Source: Acidobacteria bacterium UBA2994
Lineage (GTDB): Bacteria > Acidobacteriota > Vicinamibacteria > Vicinamibacterales > UBA8438
Assembly (NCBI GenBank): GCA_002346545.1
Contig: DEAA01000006.1
Span: forward strand, 12,875-69,812
Reading direction: 5' to 3'
DNA length: 56,938 bases
Part shown: positions 1 to 9,500 of the stretch, in pieces
Layout of the letters: every line of letters begins with the position of its first letter
How positions within the stretch are numbered: the stretch's first letter is position 1
The notes under the pieces: model-generated
The model's database searches: none
What the model was told of the DNA's origin: nothing
Seen by the model: the letters and a program-made list of their open reading frames with translations, nothing else
Program-made: the position numbers and the translations under genes

Positions 1-1
1 G

Positions 2-604
<603 letters not shown>

Positions 605-630
605 ATCGGGAAATCGAGTAGCCCGGGCGG

Positions 631-798
631 GTGTGAGCGACGAGCAACGCAGCCAGACGATGGATTCCTGGATCGCCGAGGGCGGCCCGTGGGCCCGGAG
701 AGCGGCGACGAGGTTACGCTGGTTACCGAGGAGGCCGGCTGGCAAGGCGCGAGGAACGAACATACCGGAAGTGTGTGAACGACGAGCAACGCAGCCAG
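631..798. repeat. Direct repeat pair (26 nt, one mismatch)
   Basis: Positions 631-656 and 773-798 are the same 26-nt sequence with a single substitution. Both contain the core cgacgagcaacgcagccag. Degenerate relatives of the core start near 703 (gcgacgaggttacgctgg) and 747, and an inverted one lies at 816-835. The gap between rpoD and the tRNA is therefore built from several copies of one short unit. No coding potential is visible on either strand. Confidence 0.8.
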
Positions 799-847
799 CC
801 GGGATACATCGGCGGCCAGCGTAGCCTCGTCGCCGCTCTCCGGGCCC
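691..847. repeat. Long inverted repeat whose right arm enters the tRNA gene
   Basis: Positions 691-722 are the reverse complement of 816-847 over 32 nt with one mismatch. The right arm ends with the first six bases of the tRNA acceptor stem (842-847, GGGCCC). A transcript from this region could fold into a 32-bp stem with a loop of about 93 nt, and this stem would compete with the tRNA acceptor stem. No transposase gene and no target-site duplication are seen. Confidence 0.8.
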
Positions 848-917
848 ATAGCTCAGCGGTCAGAGCCACCGGCTCATAACCGGCAGGTCCCAGGTTCGAA
901 TCCTGGTGGGCCCACCA
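842..917 (+). tRNA. tRNA with CAT anticodon (tRNA-Ile2 or elongator tRNA-Met)
   Basis: A full cloverleaf is present: acceptor stem 842-848/907-913, D arm 851-866, anticodon arm 868-884 with loop CTCATAA and anticodon CAT at 875-877, T arm 890-906 with loop TTCGAAT, and an encoded CCA at 915-917. The anticodon stem has an A-C mismatch at its outer pair. The first acceptor pair is G-C and the anticodon stem lacks the three G-C pairs of initiators, so it is not tRNA-fMet. C4-G69 and C5-G68 resemble the TilS (lysidine synthase) determinants of tRNA-Ile2, but elongator Met cannot be excluded. An intrinsic terminator follows at 1037-1064. Confidence 0.9.
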
Positions 918-1036
918 TCAGCCCGAGTCGACGTAATGCAGAGAACGCCACAATCGCCACGGCCAACGAGGGCCGCGACACTCGCCCACCGGCGGTCCCA
1001 GCCCTCCGACCGGGCTGCATACGCGAGACTCTTTCT

Positions 1037-1064
1037 GCCCCGCCTTCGAGCGGGGCTTTTTTTT
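1037..1064 (+). terminator. Rho-independent terminator downstream of the tRNA
   Basis: A perfect 7-bp stem GCCCCGC (1037-1043) / GCGGGGC (1050-1056) with loop CTTCGA is followed directly by eight T residues (1057-1064). It lies 120 bp after the tRNA and just upstream of the ribosome binding site of the next gene, so it insulates that gene from tRNA transcription. Confidence 0.9.
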
Positions 1065-1086
1065 GCCTTGAAGGAGGTACGCCCAG

Positions 1087-1824
1087 ATGCTGCCTGACCT
1101 TGACCAGTTGATCCAACTGCAACAGCTCGTTAACGCCGCAGCTGAAGCGCAGCGAGACGTCGACGCCATTCCCAGCCATATCGCCGCACTGGACGACCGG
1201 CTGAACTCCAGCCGAGAGGCTGTGGAAAGCGCGAAGCAAAAGCTCGACGAGGCCAAGCAACAACGACAGGCCGTGGAGAAAGAGTTGGCCGAGGTCCAAT
1301 CTCGGCTGTCCCGATTCAAGGAACAACTGATGGCGGTAAAGACAAATAAGGAGTACACCGCCATGCAGCACGAGATCGCCACGGCCGAATCGGAAGTCCA
1401 GCGGCTCGAGGACGCGATCCTCGAACAGATGCTGGAAGCGGACGAGCTGACGGTCGGCGTGGACAACGCCAGCGCAACCTTAAAGAACGAGGAGGCGGAG
1501 ATTGCCAACGAACGCGGCGAACTGGAGTCTGAACGCGGCACTCTGGAGGGTCAGCTAAAGAGCTCCGCAGAAGCCCAAGCCTCGCTCTCAGCGAGCATCA
1601 GCAACGCCGCTCGACGGCTGTTCGAGAAGATCGCAGACCAGCGCGGCGGCATCGCCGTGGTGGAAGCCAAAGACGGACATTGCTCTCTCTGCAACGTCCG
1701 GCTACGGCCTCAGATCTTCAATCAGATCCTGAAAAACGCCGACCTTATTCAATGCGATAGTTGCATGCGCCTGCTCTACCACGATCCTGGCGACAGTCCG
1801 GTCGGCGAGACCGCGGCGAGCTGA
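1087..1824 (+). CDS. Coiled-coil zinc-ribbon protein (CT398-like / COG1579 family)
   Basis: This 245-residue cytosolic protein has a long antiparallel coiled-coil hairpin (about residues 8-180). A C-terminal four-cysteine zinc ribbon follows, with C199-x2-C202 and C223-x2-C226. The motif VKTNKEYTAMQHEI near residue 84 is the family hallmark. The family is thought to bind nucleic acid or act as a scaffold; its biochemical role is not settled. The ATG at 1087 has a strong Shine-Dalgarno AAGGAGG at 1071-1077. It is a single gene: a terminator lies directly upstream and a non-coding gap follows. Confidence 0.88.
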   Translation: MLPDLDQLIQLQQLVNAAAEAQRDVDAIPSHIAALDDRLNSSREAVESAKQKLDEAKQQRQAVEKELAEVQSRLSRFKEQLMAVKTNKEYTAMQHEIATAESEVQRLEDAILEQMLEADELTVGVDNASATLKNEEAEIANERGELESERGTLEGQLKSSAEAQASLSASISNAARRLFEKIADQRGGIAVVEAKDGHCSLCNVRLRPQIFNQILKNADLIQCDSCMRLLYHDPGDSPVGETAAS

Positions 1825-2293
1825 GTTACCGACAACTGCGGTTGTCACACTCGCTGCCCGCGTGATCATCTCCGGTGCTGTGGCGTCCGCATTCATCCGG
1901 ACCTCTTCGACCTGAATCGTTTCCTCACCGGCACTTATCTTCGTAACCCAACCCTCCCGCGAACTGTCCAGCTGGTTATAGCCTTCACTCCCAGTGCCAC
2001 GCCTGCCGGCACCAGGGGGACCGATGACCAAGCCAGACGAACCGCTCACGGTAGCTGGGATTCACGATCTGGGAAAGCCGCAGTGACCGCGGACCGAACG
2101 TGAGCCTACCGGAACGCTCCTATGTCGTGAATAGGAAGCAGCGTAACTTCAACCTGTATCGGCCCACCGGGAACGAACAGGCACAAGAGGCACTTCGGGA
2201 GATCCTGCGGGAGCTCTGCCGCGCCGAGATGCCGGCCGTGCCCGACCGCTGAGTACTGGCAGCACCGAGCCCTTAGTAGGCCCGGCGTCGCGT
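1825..2293. other. Mostly non-coding gap between zinc-ribbon gene and ftsZ
   Basis: The only distinct elements in these 469 bp are a small perfect hairpin at 1831-1846 (GACAAC/GTTGTC, four-base loop, no T-run) and one short plus-strand open frame (2100-2252, listed separately). No terminator with a T-tract is visible for the convergent ftsZ transcript. No known RNA family was recognised. Confidence 0.5.
2100..2252 (+). CDS. Possible small protein (50 aa), unrecognised
   Basis: A GTG-initiated frame of 50 codons lies between the zinc-ribbon gene and ftsZ. The translation is polar and partly amphipathic (ending LRELCRAEMPAVPDR) with no recognisable domain, signal peptide or membrane segment. 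No good Shine-Dalgarno precedes the GTG, and the frame stays open upstream to 2055, so it could equally be a remnant or chance. Confidence 0.2.
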   Translation: MSLPERSYVVNRKQRNFNLYRPTGNEQAQEALREILRELCRAEMPAVPDR

Positions 2294-3583
2294 CTACTCC
2301 GCCCGCTGACGGAGGAACGCCGGTACATCCATGTCGTCGGTGCCGGTCGCTTCCCCTTCAAGCAAAATCTCGCCGGCGTGGTCCTCGTCGTCAGCCTCAA
2401 CCAATTCGGGCAACGGCAGTTCGATCAACGGTTTGCGCGACACCGTGAACCGAGGGGAACCACTTTCAGGCACATCGTCCTGCTGCCACGAAGCGTACTG
2501 CTGTAGATCGACCGGGGTGTTGGCGCTAGCCCGCTCGACCGACGGAGCGGCACCCTCACGATCGAAGCCGGTGGCGATGACCGTGATCTTCACGTGCCCT
2601 TCCATCTTCTGGTCGATGACGGCGCCGAAGATGATGTTCGCATCCTCGTGTGCAGCCTCGTGGATGATCGACGTTGCCTCATTGACCTCGATCAGCGACA
2701 GGTCTGGTCCGCCCGTGACGTTGATGATGACGGCCCGCGCCCCGTCGACCGAGGCATCTTCGAGCAACGGACTCGAGATGGCCTGGGCCGCGGCATCGAC
2801 CGCCCTGGAACCGCCTTCACCGACCCCGGTCCCCATAATCGCCAGCCCCATCCTTGACATGATAGTGGTCACGTCGGCGAAGTCGAGGTTGATCATCCCC
2901 GGCACGAGAATCAGGTCCGAGATCCCCTGGATTGCCTGCCGCAGCACGTCGTCGGCCACCTCGAACGCCTCGGACAACGTGGTGGTTCGATCGGTCGTCG
3001 CCAGCAGTCGCTCGTTCGGAATGGTGATGACCGTATCGACGCAGGACCGCAGTTCCTCCAGACCACGATCGGCCTGCACCTGTCGTCGTCGGCCCTCGAA
3101 CCCGAACGGCTTGGTGACCACCGCTACGGTCAATGCGCCAAGCTCACCCGCCAAGTTGGCTATGACCGGAGCCGCGCCGGTTCCTGTACCGCCACCTAGT
3201 CCGGTGGTCACGAAGACCATGTCGGCACCATCGAGCGCCGAGATGATCTGCTCGGTGTCCTCGAGCGCAGCCTGCCGTCCAACGTCAGGGTCGGCGCCAG
3301 CTCCGAGCCCTTTGGTGAGCTTGGCTCCGAGTTGGAGACAGAGCGGCGCGGCGGCATGGCTCAGCGCCTGAGCGTCGGTATTGGCCACGATGTACTCAAC
3401 CCCGTCGAGGCCGGTCTGCACCATGCGGTTGACGGCGTTGCTCCCTCCGCCGCCAACCCCAACGACCTTGATGCGGGCGCCCATCCGCGCGGTGTCCTCG
3501 ATCGTTAGCCGCAGATCGGTCGACGCCTCCCGCTGGTTGGTCGTGTGGTCGTCTGCGGGCTCACCGAATGCCTGAAATTCCAT
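2294..3583 (-). CDS. ftsZ: Cell division protein FtsZ
   Basis: This is the tubulin-like GTPase that polymerises into the Z ring at midcell. The tubulin signature GGGTGTGAA lies at residues 130-138. The GTP-binding loop is [14 protein letters not shown] (about 41-54), and the C-terminal conserved peptide DVPAFLRQ, which binds FtsA and other partners, lies at the extreme end. Length 429 is slightly above the usual 380-400, because of a 30-residue N-terminal extension and an acidic linker. The ATG is preceded by a strong AGGGAGGAG. It is the last gene of the dcw operon, 36 bp after ftsA. Confidence 0.98.
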   Translation of the reverse strand: MEFQAFGEPADDHTTNQREASTDLRLTIEDTARMGARIKVVGVGGGGSNAVNRMVQTGLDGVEYIVANTDAQALSHAAAPLCLQLGAKLTKGLGAGADPDVGRQAALEDTEQIISALDGADMVFVTTGLGGGTGTGAAPVIANLAGELGALTVAVVTKPFGFEGRRRQVQADRGLEELRSCVDTVITIPNERLLATTDRTTTLSEAFEVADDVLRQAIQGISDLILVPGMINLDFADVTTIMSRMGLAIMGTGVGEGGSRAVDAAAQAISSPLLEDASVDGARAVIINVTGGPDLSLIEVNEATSIIHEAAHEDANIIFGAVIDQKMEGHVKITVIATGFDREGAAPSVERASANTPVDLQQYASWQQDDVPESGSPRFTVSRKPLIELPLPELVEADDEDHAGEILLEGEATGTDDMDVPAFLRQRAE

Positions 3584-3619
3584 CAGCTCCTCCCTGAGAA
3601 TGCTCGCGCCGAAAACGTC

Positions 3620-4852
3620 CTAGAAAAACTCCTTAAACAAGCCCTTGAACCGTCCTGCCAAGCTACCAAGACCGGCGTGCGCCAGTCGCTCCTGCTCCTG
3701 CATCTGGTTGCGATGCGCGTACTTCACAAGGCCGACTCCGGTCGCGAACGATGGACTGTTCACGTGATCGGTCAGCCCACCGACATCCACCGGGCAGCCT
3801 CTCCGGATGGGCAGATCGAAGATCTGCTCAGCGATCTCGGCCATACCGTCGAGCAGAGCGCCGCCGCCGCACAAAACGATGCCTGAATGCAGCGACCGCT
3901 CGTAGCCCGCTCGGCGGATCTCGTCCCACAGGGCGTGGAAGACCTCCTCGGCCCTGGGCTGGAGAATCTCGGAAAGGATGCGTCGCGACATAACCCGAGG
4001 CGGCCGGCCTCCGACACTGGCCACGTCGATGGACTCGCTCTCGTCCACCAACGAACCCAGCGCGCATCCGCTCCGCCGCTTGGTCTTCTCCGCGTCCGGA
4101 ATCGGCGTGCGCAGACCTACGGCGATGTCGCTGGTGAAGTGGTCGCCGCCCATGGTCACAACGCCGGTATGCCACAGACTGCCGCGCTCGAAGACCGCCA
4201 AGTCGGTGGTGCCGCCGCCGATGTCCACCAGAGCGACCCCAAGCTCACGTTCGTCCGCGGTCAGCACCGATTCGCTCGCGGCCAGCTGTTCGATCACGGT
4301 ATCGACCACGGCGACCCCGGCACGGTTGACGCAGGCCACGATGTTCTGGGTGGACGAGGTGCTCCCGGTCACGACATGCACATTGACCTCTAGCCTGGTG
4401 CCGGTCATGCCAATCGGGGCGCCGATGCCGTCCTGGTCGTCCACCACAAAGTCTTGGGGCAGCACATGCAGAATCTCGCGGCCGGTCGGCAACGCTATCC
4501 CCTTCGCGGCATCGATGGCCCGCCGGACATCCTCGCGGGTGATCTCGCGATTGTTCCCGGCCACAGCGACCACGCCCCGACTGTTGAACGCCTTGAGGTG
4601 GGAGCCCGACAACCCCAGGTGCACGGAGTCGATCTCGACCCCGGCAGTCAACTCCGCTTCCTCGATCGCCTTCTTGATCGACTCGACCGCCGCCTCCAGG
4701 TTCACGACGACTCCGCGCCGGATCCCCTGGGCCTCGACGACCCCGATGCCGATGATGTCCAGTCCGCCGTCATCAAGTGCCTCGGCCACGATGGCCGCCA
4801 TCTTCGACGTCCCGACGTCGAGGCCAACGAGATAGTGTTCCTTCCGTGCCAC
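3620..4852 (-). CDS. ftsA: Cell division protein FtsA
   Basis: This actin-like ATPase tethers FtsZ filaments to the inner membrane. The phosphate-1 loop GLDVGTSKMAAIV lies at residues 10-22 and the second nucleotide-binding motif DIGGGTTDLAVF at about 210-221. The last 15 residues (RFKGLFKEFF) form an amphipathic membrane-targeting helix. Length 410 is normal. The start is GTG, with GGAGG a few bases upstream. It lies 32 bp after ftsQ and 36 bp before ftsZ, the classic ftsQAZ order. Confidence 0.97.
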   Translation of the reverse strand: MARKEHYLVGLDVGTSKMAAIVAEALDDGGLDIIGIGVVEAQGIRRGVVVNLEAAVESIKKAIEEAELTAGVEIDSVHLGLSGSHLKAFNSRGVVAVAGNNREITREDVRRAIDAAKGIALPTGREILHVLPQDFVVDDQDGIGAPIGMTGTRLEVNVHVVTGSTSSTQNIVACVNRAGVAVVDTVIEQLAASESVLTADERELGVALVDIGGGTTDLAVFERGSLWHTGVVTMGGDHFTSDIAVGLRTPIPDAEKTKRRSGCALGSLVDESESIDVASVGGRPPRVMSRRILSEILQPRAEEVFHALWDEIRRAGYERSLHSGIVLCGGGALLDGMAEIAEQIFDLPIRRGCPVDVGGLTDHVNSPSFATGVGLVKYAHRNQMQEQERLAHAGLGSLAGRFKGLFKEFF

Positions 4853-4884
4853 TTGCCCTCCGCTCTGGCTCGACTGCCCAGCTC

Positions 4885-5748
4885 CTATTGCGCTATTCCC
4901 GGCGCCTTGGCTAACCGGTTGAGCCCACGCCCGGTAACCGTAGAGGCACCCGCTGGTCCGACGACCACCTGCGGTTCGAATCGCAGATCCACATAGTCGA
5001 TCTCGGCCACCTCGTCCCGTAAACGTGGGGCCAGTTCCGCATACGACCGAAGCCGCTCGAGAAAGCGTTCTCTTCCGAGGTAGAGCAGTGCCGGGTCGTC
5101 CTTGAGCAGCACCACGGCGTTGCGTGGGTCACTGACATCGATCTGCGACACAACCGACAGGACCTCAGGTCGATCCGATAGGGCCTCGAGCACTCGAACC
5201 ACCAGACGCATCCGCTCCACCGGAATCCGCTCGCCTTCCGGTACCGCCACGAGTCCATCGACGATCGGGAGGTCCAGATCGGCGAACCGGGGACCGTAGC
5301 GATCGATCACAGTTCCGGAGCCATCGACCAGGAAGAGGTGTCGGTCAAATCGAGCCAGCGCCACGGGCCGACGCTCTCGCACGGACACCTCAATGGTGGC
5401 CGGCAGCACACGTCGCAACGTGCCCTCTTGGAGCCAGGAGGCGGAGGTAAGCTGACGACGTCGGGCATCGAGATCCAAGGTCAGGATGTTGCTGCCGACC
5501 AGCCCCGGCATCAGCGCGCGCACCTCCTCGTCGCTCAGCCGCCCGTTGCCCTCGACCACCACATCCGCCACCAAGAGATAAGGGGTAACCAGTAGGCGGT
5601 CGATTACCCGATAGGACCCGGCGGTCACCCCGGCCGCGACCAACCCCCCAACGACCAGCCGCATCCAGCGGCGGGTAGCCGCCCGGCCGCGCCGGATCGG
5701 ATGACGGGACCGGCGGAACCGGTGGTCAGTCTTGGCGTGGACCTTCAT
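4885..5748 (-). CDS. ftsQ: Cell division protein FtsQ
   Basis: This bitopic inner-membrane divisome protein connects early and late division proteins. The arginine-rich cytoplasmic tail (residues 1-28) is followed by one membrane helix (about 29-47). A POTRA domain (about 55-125, beginning VADVVVEGNGRLSDEE) and the FtsQ beta domain follow. Length 287 is typical. The ATG overlaps the murC stop in an ATGA junction, so translation is probably coupled. Many relatives have murB and/or ddl between murC and ftsQ; neither is here. Confidence 0.95.
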   Translation of the reverse strand: MKVHAKTDHRFRRSRHPIRRGRAATRRWMRLVVGGLVAAGVTAGSYRVIDRLLVTPYLLVADVVVEGNGRLSDEEVRALMPGLVGSNILTLDLDARRRQLTSASWLQEGTLRRVLPATIEVSVRERRPVALARFDRHLFLVDGSGTVIDRYGPRFADLDLPIVDGLVAVPEGERIPVERMRLVVRVLEALSDRPEVLSVVSQIDVSDPRNAVVLLKDDPALLYLGRERFLERLRSYAELAPRLRDEVAEIDYVDLRFEPQVVVGPAGASTVTGRGLNRLAKAPGIAQ

Positions 5749-7229
5749 GCTTCGTTCCCCGTCACGGGGCCCTGGGCCGCCTGGGAGCGGAGGCGATCAA
5801 GGATCAGGTCGCCCGCCTCGCCAATTGACCCCGCCCCCAGGGTCAGCACCAAATCGCCAGGACGAGCCAGTTCGGACGCGACGCGAGCGGCGTCGTCAAC
5901 GGTGGGCGCCGGCTGGACGGGTCGGCGGCTGCGGGTCTCGATACGCGACGCCAGACGCTCGAGGCTGGCGTCTGCCTCAATCGGTTCGCCGGCCGCATAC
6001 ACGTCGGTCAGCACGATCAAATCAGCTTCGGACAACGCCTCACCAAACCGGTCGATGAACTGTCGTACACGGGAGTAACGGTGGGGCTGAAACAGCACCA
6101 CCAACCGCTCGTGCGGTTGACGGCGAGCGGTCTCCAGCACAGCCGACACCTCGGTTGGGTGGTGGGCATAGTCATCGATGACCCGCACCTGCCCAACTTC
6201 ACCCTTGAGCTGAAATCGACGCTCGACGCCTTCGAAACTCGAGAGCGCCGGCAGCAGCCGAGAGACCGGCAGACCGAGCGTCAGGCCCACAGCGAGCGCA
6301 CCCAGCGCGTTGAGGAGATTGTGGCGACCAGGCACCCCGACCTCGAGGTGGAATGGTTCAGGGTGGATCTCGGCTGGACACCGGACCAGACAACGAGACC
6401 CGGTGGCCTCGAACCGAAGGTCGTCGCCCCTGATGTCGGCCTCGTTCGCGCTGAGACCGTAGCTCAACTGCGGAACCAGGAACCTCGACCGCAGTCGTCC
6501 GAGAACAGGATCGTCAGCGCACCATACCAGGGTGCCGTTGGGAGGTACCAGGTTCGCAAAGGACACGATCGTGTCCTGCAAGGTATCGAATGAACCGTAC
6601 TGTTCGAGATGCTCCTCCTCCAGGTTGGTCAACACCGCAACCCTCGGGTTGAGCGCAAGCAGCGAGGGCTCACTCTCATCGGCTTCGACGACGAAATAGT
6701 CCCTCCGCCCGACGCGGGCGTTGCTGCCAAAAGCAGGTACGCGGGCGCCGACCACCACCGTCGGGTCGACGCCGCACTCGGCCAGCATCACCGCTACCAT
6801 CGACGACGTGGTGCTCTTGCCATGAGTCCCTGTGACCGCAATGGCGGTGTATCCGCGGGTTAACGCGGCCAGCATCGTTCCCCGTCGGACGACGGCCACC
6901 CCACGGCGGCGCGCCGCCTCGACTTCAGGGTTCCGGTCAGGGATGGCGGCCGAGCACACCACCAGGTCGGCCTCATGGACCAGCTCGAACCGATGAGGTA
7001 TGTCGACCGGGAAGCCGAGGCCACGCAGACGGGCAATGAGAGGCGACGGCCGCAGATCGGATCCGCTGACGTCATATCCCTGCCCGTGCATGACCTCCGC
7101 CAGTGCGCTCATCCCAATGCCACCGATGCCGACGAAATGCACCCGCCTTAGCGTCGTGCCCAGACCAGCCAGCGCACTCGCTTCCTCCCGATGGGCCTGC
7201 TCCTCCCCGGGTCCAGACTGCTCGCTCAC
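5745..7229 (-). CDS. murC: UDP-N-acetylmuramate--L-alanine ligase
   Basis: This enzyme adds L-alanine to UDP-MurNAc using ATP, the first amino acid of the peptidoglycan stem peptide, in the cytoplasm. It has the N-terminal Rossmann motif VGIGGIGMSALAE (about residues 33-45), the Mur ligase ATP loop TGTHGKSTT (133-141) and the C-terminal domain with HPTEV. Length 494 is normal. It starts with GTG overlapping the murG stop as GTGA, and ends overlapping ftsQ as ATGA. Confidence 0.97.
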   Translation of the reverse strand: MSEQSGPGEEQAHREEASALAGLGTTLRRVHFVGIGGIGMSALAEVMHGQGYDVSGSDLRPSPLIARLRGLGFPVDIPHRFELVHEADLVVCSAAIPDRNPEVEAARRRGVAVVRRGTMLAALTRGYTAIAVTGTHGKSTTSSMVAVMLAECGVDPTVVVGARVPAFGSNARVGRRDYFVVEADESEPSLLALNPRVAVLTNLEEEHLEQYGSFDTLQDTIVSFANLVPPNGTLVWCADDPVLGRLRSRFLVPQLSYGLSANEADIRGDDLRFEATGSRCLVRCPAEIHPEPFHLEVGVPGRHNLLNALGALAVGLTLGLPVSRLLPALSSFEGVERRFQLKGEVGQVRVIDDYAHHPTEVSAVLETARRQPHERLVVLFQPHRYSRVRQFIDRFGEALSEADLIVLTDVYAAGEPIEADASLERLASRIETRSRRPVQPAPTVDDAARVASELARPGDLVLTLGAGSIGEAGDLILDRLRSQAAQGPVTGNEA

Positions 7230-8314
7230 AGCCCCAGCAACTGCTCTGCGCGGTCGACGATGCTTGCCGCGGCGCTGGGCCGGGCAAGTTTCCGCGAGGC
7301 GGATGCCATCGCCAGCCGACGCTCGTCGTCATGAACGAGGTCCAGCAATGTCTCAGCCAGTCGTGCACCATCGAGGTCCGTCTGGGGCACCACTAGGGCG
7401 GCACCCACCGTAGCCAGAGACTCGGCGTTGAGACGCTGGTGATCGTCGGCGGCTCCCGGGAACGGCACGAGCACGGCGGGCCTTCCCACCGCGGTGAGCT
7501 CGGCGAGCGATGTCGCTCCGGCTCGGCCCACCACCACGTCGGCGTCACGCATCAACTCGGCCATCTCCAAGAAAAACGGGGCGACGCGCGCCGTCAGCCC
7601 GCAGGCGGCATACCCCCGTTCGACCTCTGCGAAGTCCGCCGTCCCGGTCTGGTGCGTCACGGCGATCGCCGGCTGGGTGGCGGCCAGATGGGGCGCAGCC
7701 GCAAGCATCGCCATGTTGATCGCGTGCGCCCCCTGCGACCCGCCCAGCACCAGTAGCCTTCCGCCGGCCGCCTCCGGCCGAGGCGGCGCCGGCTCGAAGA
7801 ACGTGTCCCTGACTGGATTCCCGGTCAACACGCCAATTCGGGGGAAGTGCACCAGCGCAGACTCGTGCGAGACCGCGGCTGCCGACACCACCCGCGCGAG
7901 GGTGCGGTTGGTGAAACCGGGCAGCGCGTTCTGTTCGAGCACCATCGTCGGGATACCCCGGGCCGCGGCCATGAGCAGGATCGCACCCGAGGAGTAGCCA
8001 CCCAGCCCGATAACCAGACGCGGCCGCAGCGTCGAGATCACCCACCAACCGTCCCACGCGCTGAGGGGCAGCGTGAGCAGACCACGCAGCACCGCGAGGA
8101 CGCTCTTGCCCTTCAAGCCCACGCTCCGAATCCGTTGATGCTCGAGCCCGATGCCAACCACCGCCTCCACCTCGTGGCCACGTCCGGTTCCCGCGAAGAC
8201 GACACGTGCCTCGGGATATCGCCGCTTGAGTTCTTGCGCCGTGGCCACACCGGGATAAAGATGGCCCCCGGTACCGGCGCCGCAGAGCAAGACACAGGGA
8301 GCTGGAGTCACCAT
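7226..8314 (-). CDS. murG: Lipid II synthase: UDP-GlcNAc transferase MurG
   Basis: This peripheral inner-membrane GT28 transferase adds GlcNAc to lipid I to make lipid II. The N-terminal loop GAGTGGHLYPGVA (about residues 12-24) and the donor-site motif GGSQGAHAIN (about 192-201) are characteristic. Length 362 is standard. It follows ftsW after 41 bp and overlaps murC by four bases (GTGA). Confidence 0.97.
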   Translation of the reverse strand: MVTPAPCVLLCGAGTGGHLYPGVATAQELKRRYPEARVVFAGTGRGHEVEAVVGIGLEHQRIRSVGLKGKSVLAVLRGLLTLPLSAWDGWWVISTLRPRLVIGLGGYSSGAILLMAAARGIPTMVLEQNALPGFTNRTLARVVSAAAVSHESALVHFPRIGVLTGNPVRDTFFEPAPPRPEAAGGRLLVLGGSQGAHAINMAMLAAAPHLAATQPAIAVTHQTGTADFAEVERGYAACGLTARVAPFFLEMAELMRDADVVVGRAGATSLAELTAVGRPAVLVPFPGAADDHQRLNAESLATVGAALVVPQTDLDGARLAETLLDLVHDDERRLAMASASRKLARPSAAASIVDRAEQLLGL

Positions 8315-8355
8315 CTGTCGCCACCGCCCGATCCGCGCTCGTCACGTCGACCTCA

Positions 8356-9459
8356 TCAGGGATTCGACGACGCATGCTGCGACACGTTCAGCAGAATGCC
8401 CATCCCGAGCAGACTGACCAACAACGAGGAGCCACCCGAACTGACGAACGGCAGTGGAATCCCCTTGGTCGGCATCAGCCCGAGGACCACGCTGATGTTC
8501 ACGAAGGCCTGAAACGCCACCATCATGGTGAGGCCGAGCGCCAAAAACGACCCGAACGCATCAGGCGCTGCGGCGCTGATCCGGAGACCGCGCCAAACGA
8601 TGACCCCGAAGCAGACCAGAACCGCGGACGCCCCGACGAGACCCGTCTCCTCGGCGATCACGGCATAGATGAAGTCAGTGTGCGGCGCCGGCAAGTAGAA
8701 GAGCTTCTGCACCCCACCCATCAGGCCCTGCCCGACGACACCGCCCGTGCCGACCGCAATCTGAGACTGGATGATCTGAAAGCCGTCACCGAGCGGATCC
8801 GCCCAGGGGTCGAGGAACGCCATCAAGCGGCGGCGACGGTAGTCGGCGCTGGCTAGGATGACGGCAAGCACCGGCGCCATCACCAGCGCGGTGCCGATGA
8901 TGTAGCGATAGCGGAGTCCCGCCGCAAAGACCATCACCGACACGATCAGGAGCAACGTGAATGCAGTGCCGAAGTCGGGTTCCAGAACGATCAGCCCGCA
9001 GACGAGTGCCGTCACACCGGCGATCGGACCGAGCGCGTAACGCACCTCGTCGATCTTGTGCATCCGCTGCTCAAGCATCATGGCGGTGAAGATGATGACC
9101 ACCACCTTTGCGAGCTCGGATGGTTGCACCCCGATGCCGCCGATCCCGAGCCACCGACGGGTGCCGTTGATGTCGGGACCGAAAAAGACCGCAACCAGGG
9201 CGACGAGCGACAGCCCGAGGCCCGACCAGATCACGAGCGGTTGGCGCAGGCTGCGGTAGTCGACGCGCATTGCCAGGCTCAGCAGACACACGCCAAGGGC
9301 GGCCCAGGTCACCTGCTTGAAGAGGAAGTAGTACGGGGGCTGTTCGAAACGATCGACGGCGAGTACGGCGGACGCACTGTAGACCATGACCACGCTCACG
9401 CAAAGGAGGAGCAACGTGGCCAGGAACAGCAGCTTGTCCGATTTCAGCTTTCGCGCCAT
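8356..9459 (-). CDS. ftsW: Septal peptidoglycan glycosyltransferase FtsW (SEDS family)
   Basis: This polytopic SEDS protein polymerises lipid II at the septum together with FtsI. About ten membrane helices are visible. The family signature lies near the C-terminus (GIPLPFVSSGGSSLL), and the conserved Asp region WLGIGGIGVQPSELAK follows the fourth helix. The open frame extends upstream to 9537, but the ATG at 9459 (MARKLKSDKLLFLATLL) places a short cytoplasmic tail directly before the first helix, giving 367 residues. The added N-terminus would be unlike the family and would run into a palindromic element. Confidence 0.93.
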   Translation of the reverse strand: MARKLKSDKLLFLATLLLLCVSVVMVYSASAVLAVDRFEQPPYYFLFKQVTWAALGVCLLSLAMRVDYRSLRQPLVIWSGLGLSLVALVAVFFGPDINGTRRWLGIGGIGVQPSELAKVVVIIFTAMMLEQRMHKIDEVRYALGPIAGVTALVCGLIVLEPDFGTAFTLLLIVSVMVFAAGLRYRYIIGTALVMAPVLAVILASADYRRRRLMAFLDPWADPLGDGFQIIQSQIAVGTGGVVGQGLMGGVQKLFYLPAPHTDFIYAVIAEETGLVGASAVLVCFGVIVWRGLRISAAAPDAFGSFLALGLTMMVAFQAFVNISVVLGLMPTKGIPLPFVSSGGSSLLVSLLGMGILLNVSQHASSNP

Positions 9460-9500
9460 ACTCGCCGCCTGCGTTCGACAGTGGATCGGGCTTGTCGTTC

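Noticed and set aside
874..1371. Minus-strand open frame ending in GPPGFEPGTCRL
   Set aside because: This ending is the well-known false translation of the antisense strand of a tRNA gene; the frame also overlaps the zinc-ribbon gene.
1831..1846. Hairpin after the zinc-ribbon gene as terminator
   Set aside because: The stem is only six pairs and no T-run follows.
2331..3371. 346-codon plus-strand open frame
   Set aside because: It is antisense to ftsZ, Ser/Pro-rich with no domain; ftsZ is certain.
4971..4990. tRNA-like GGTTCGAATC motif
   Set aside because: It resembles a T-arm but lies inside ftsQ and no acceptor, D or anticodon arm can be formed around it.
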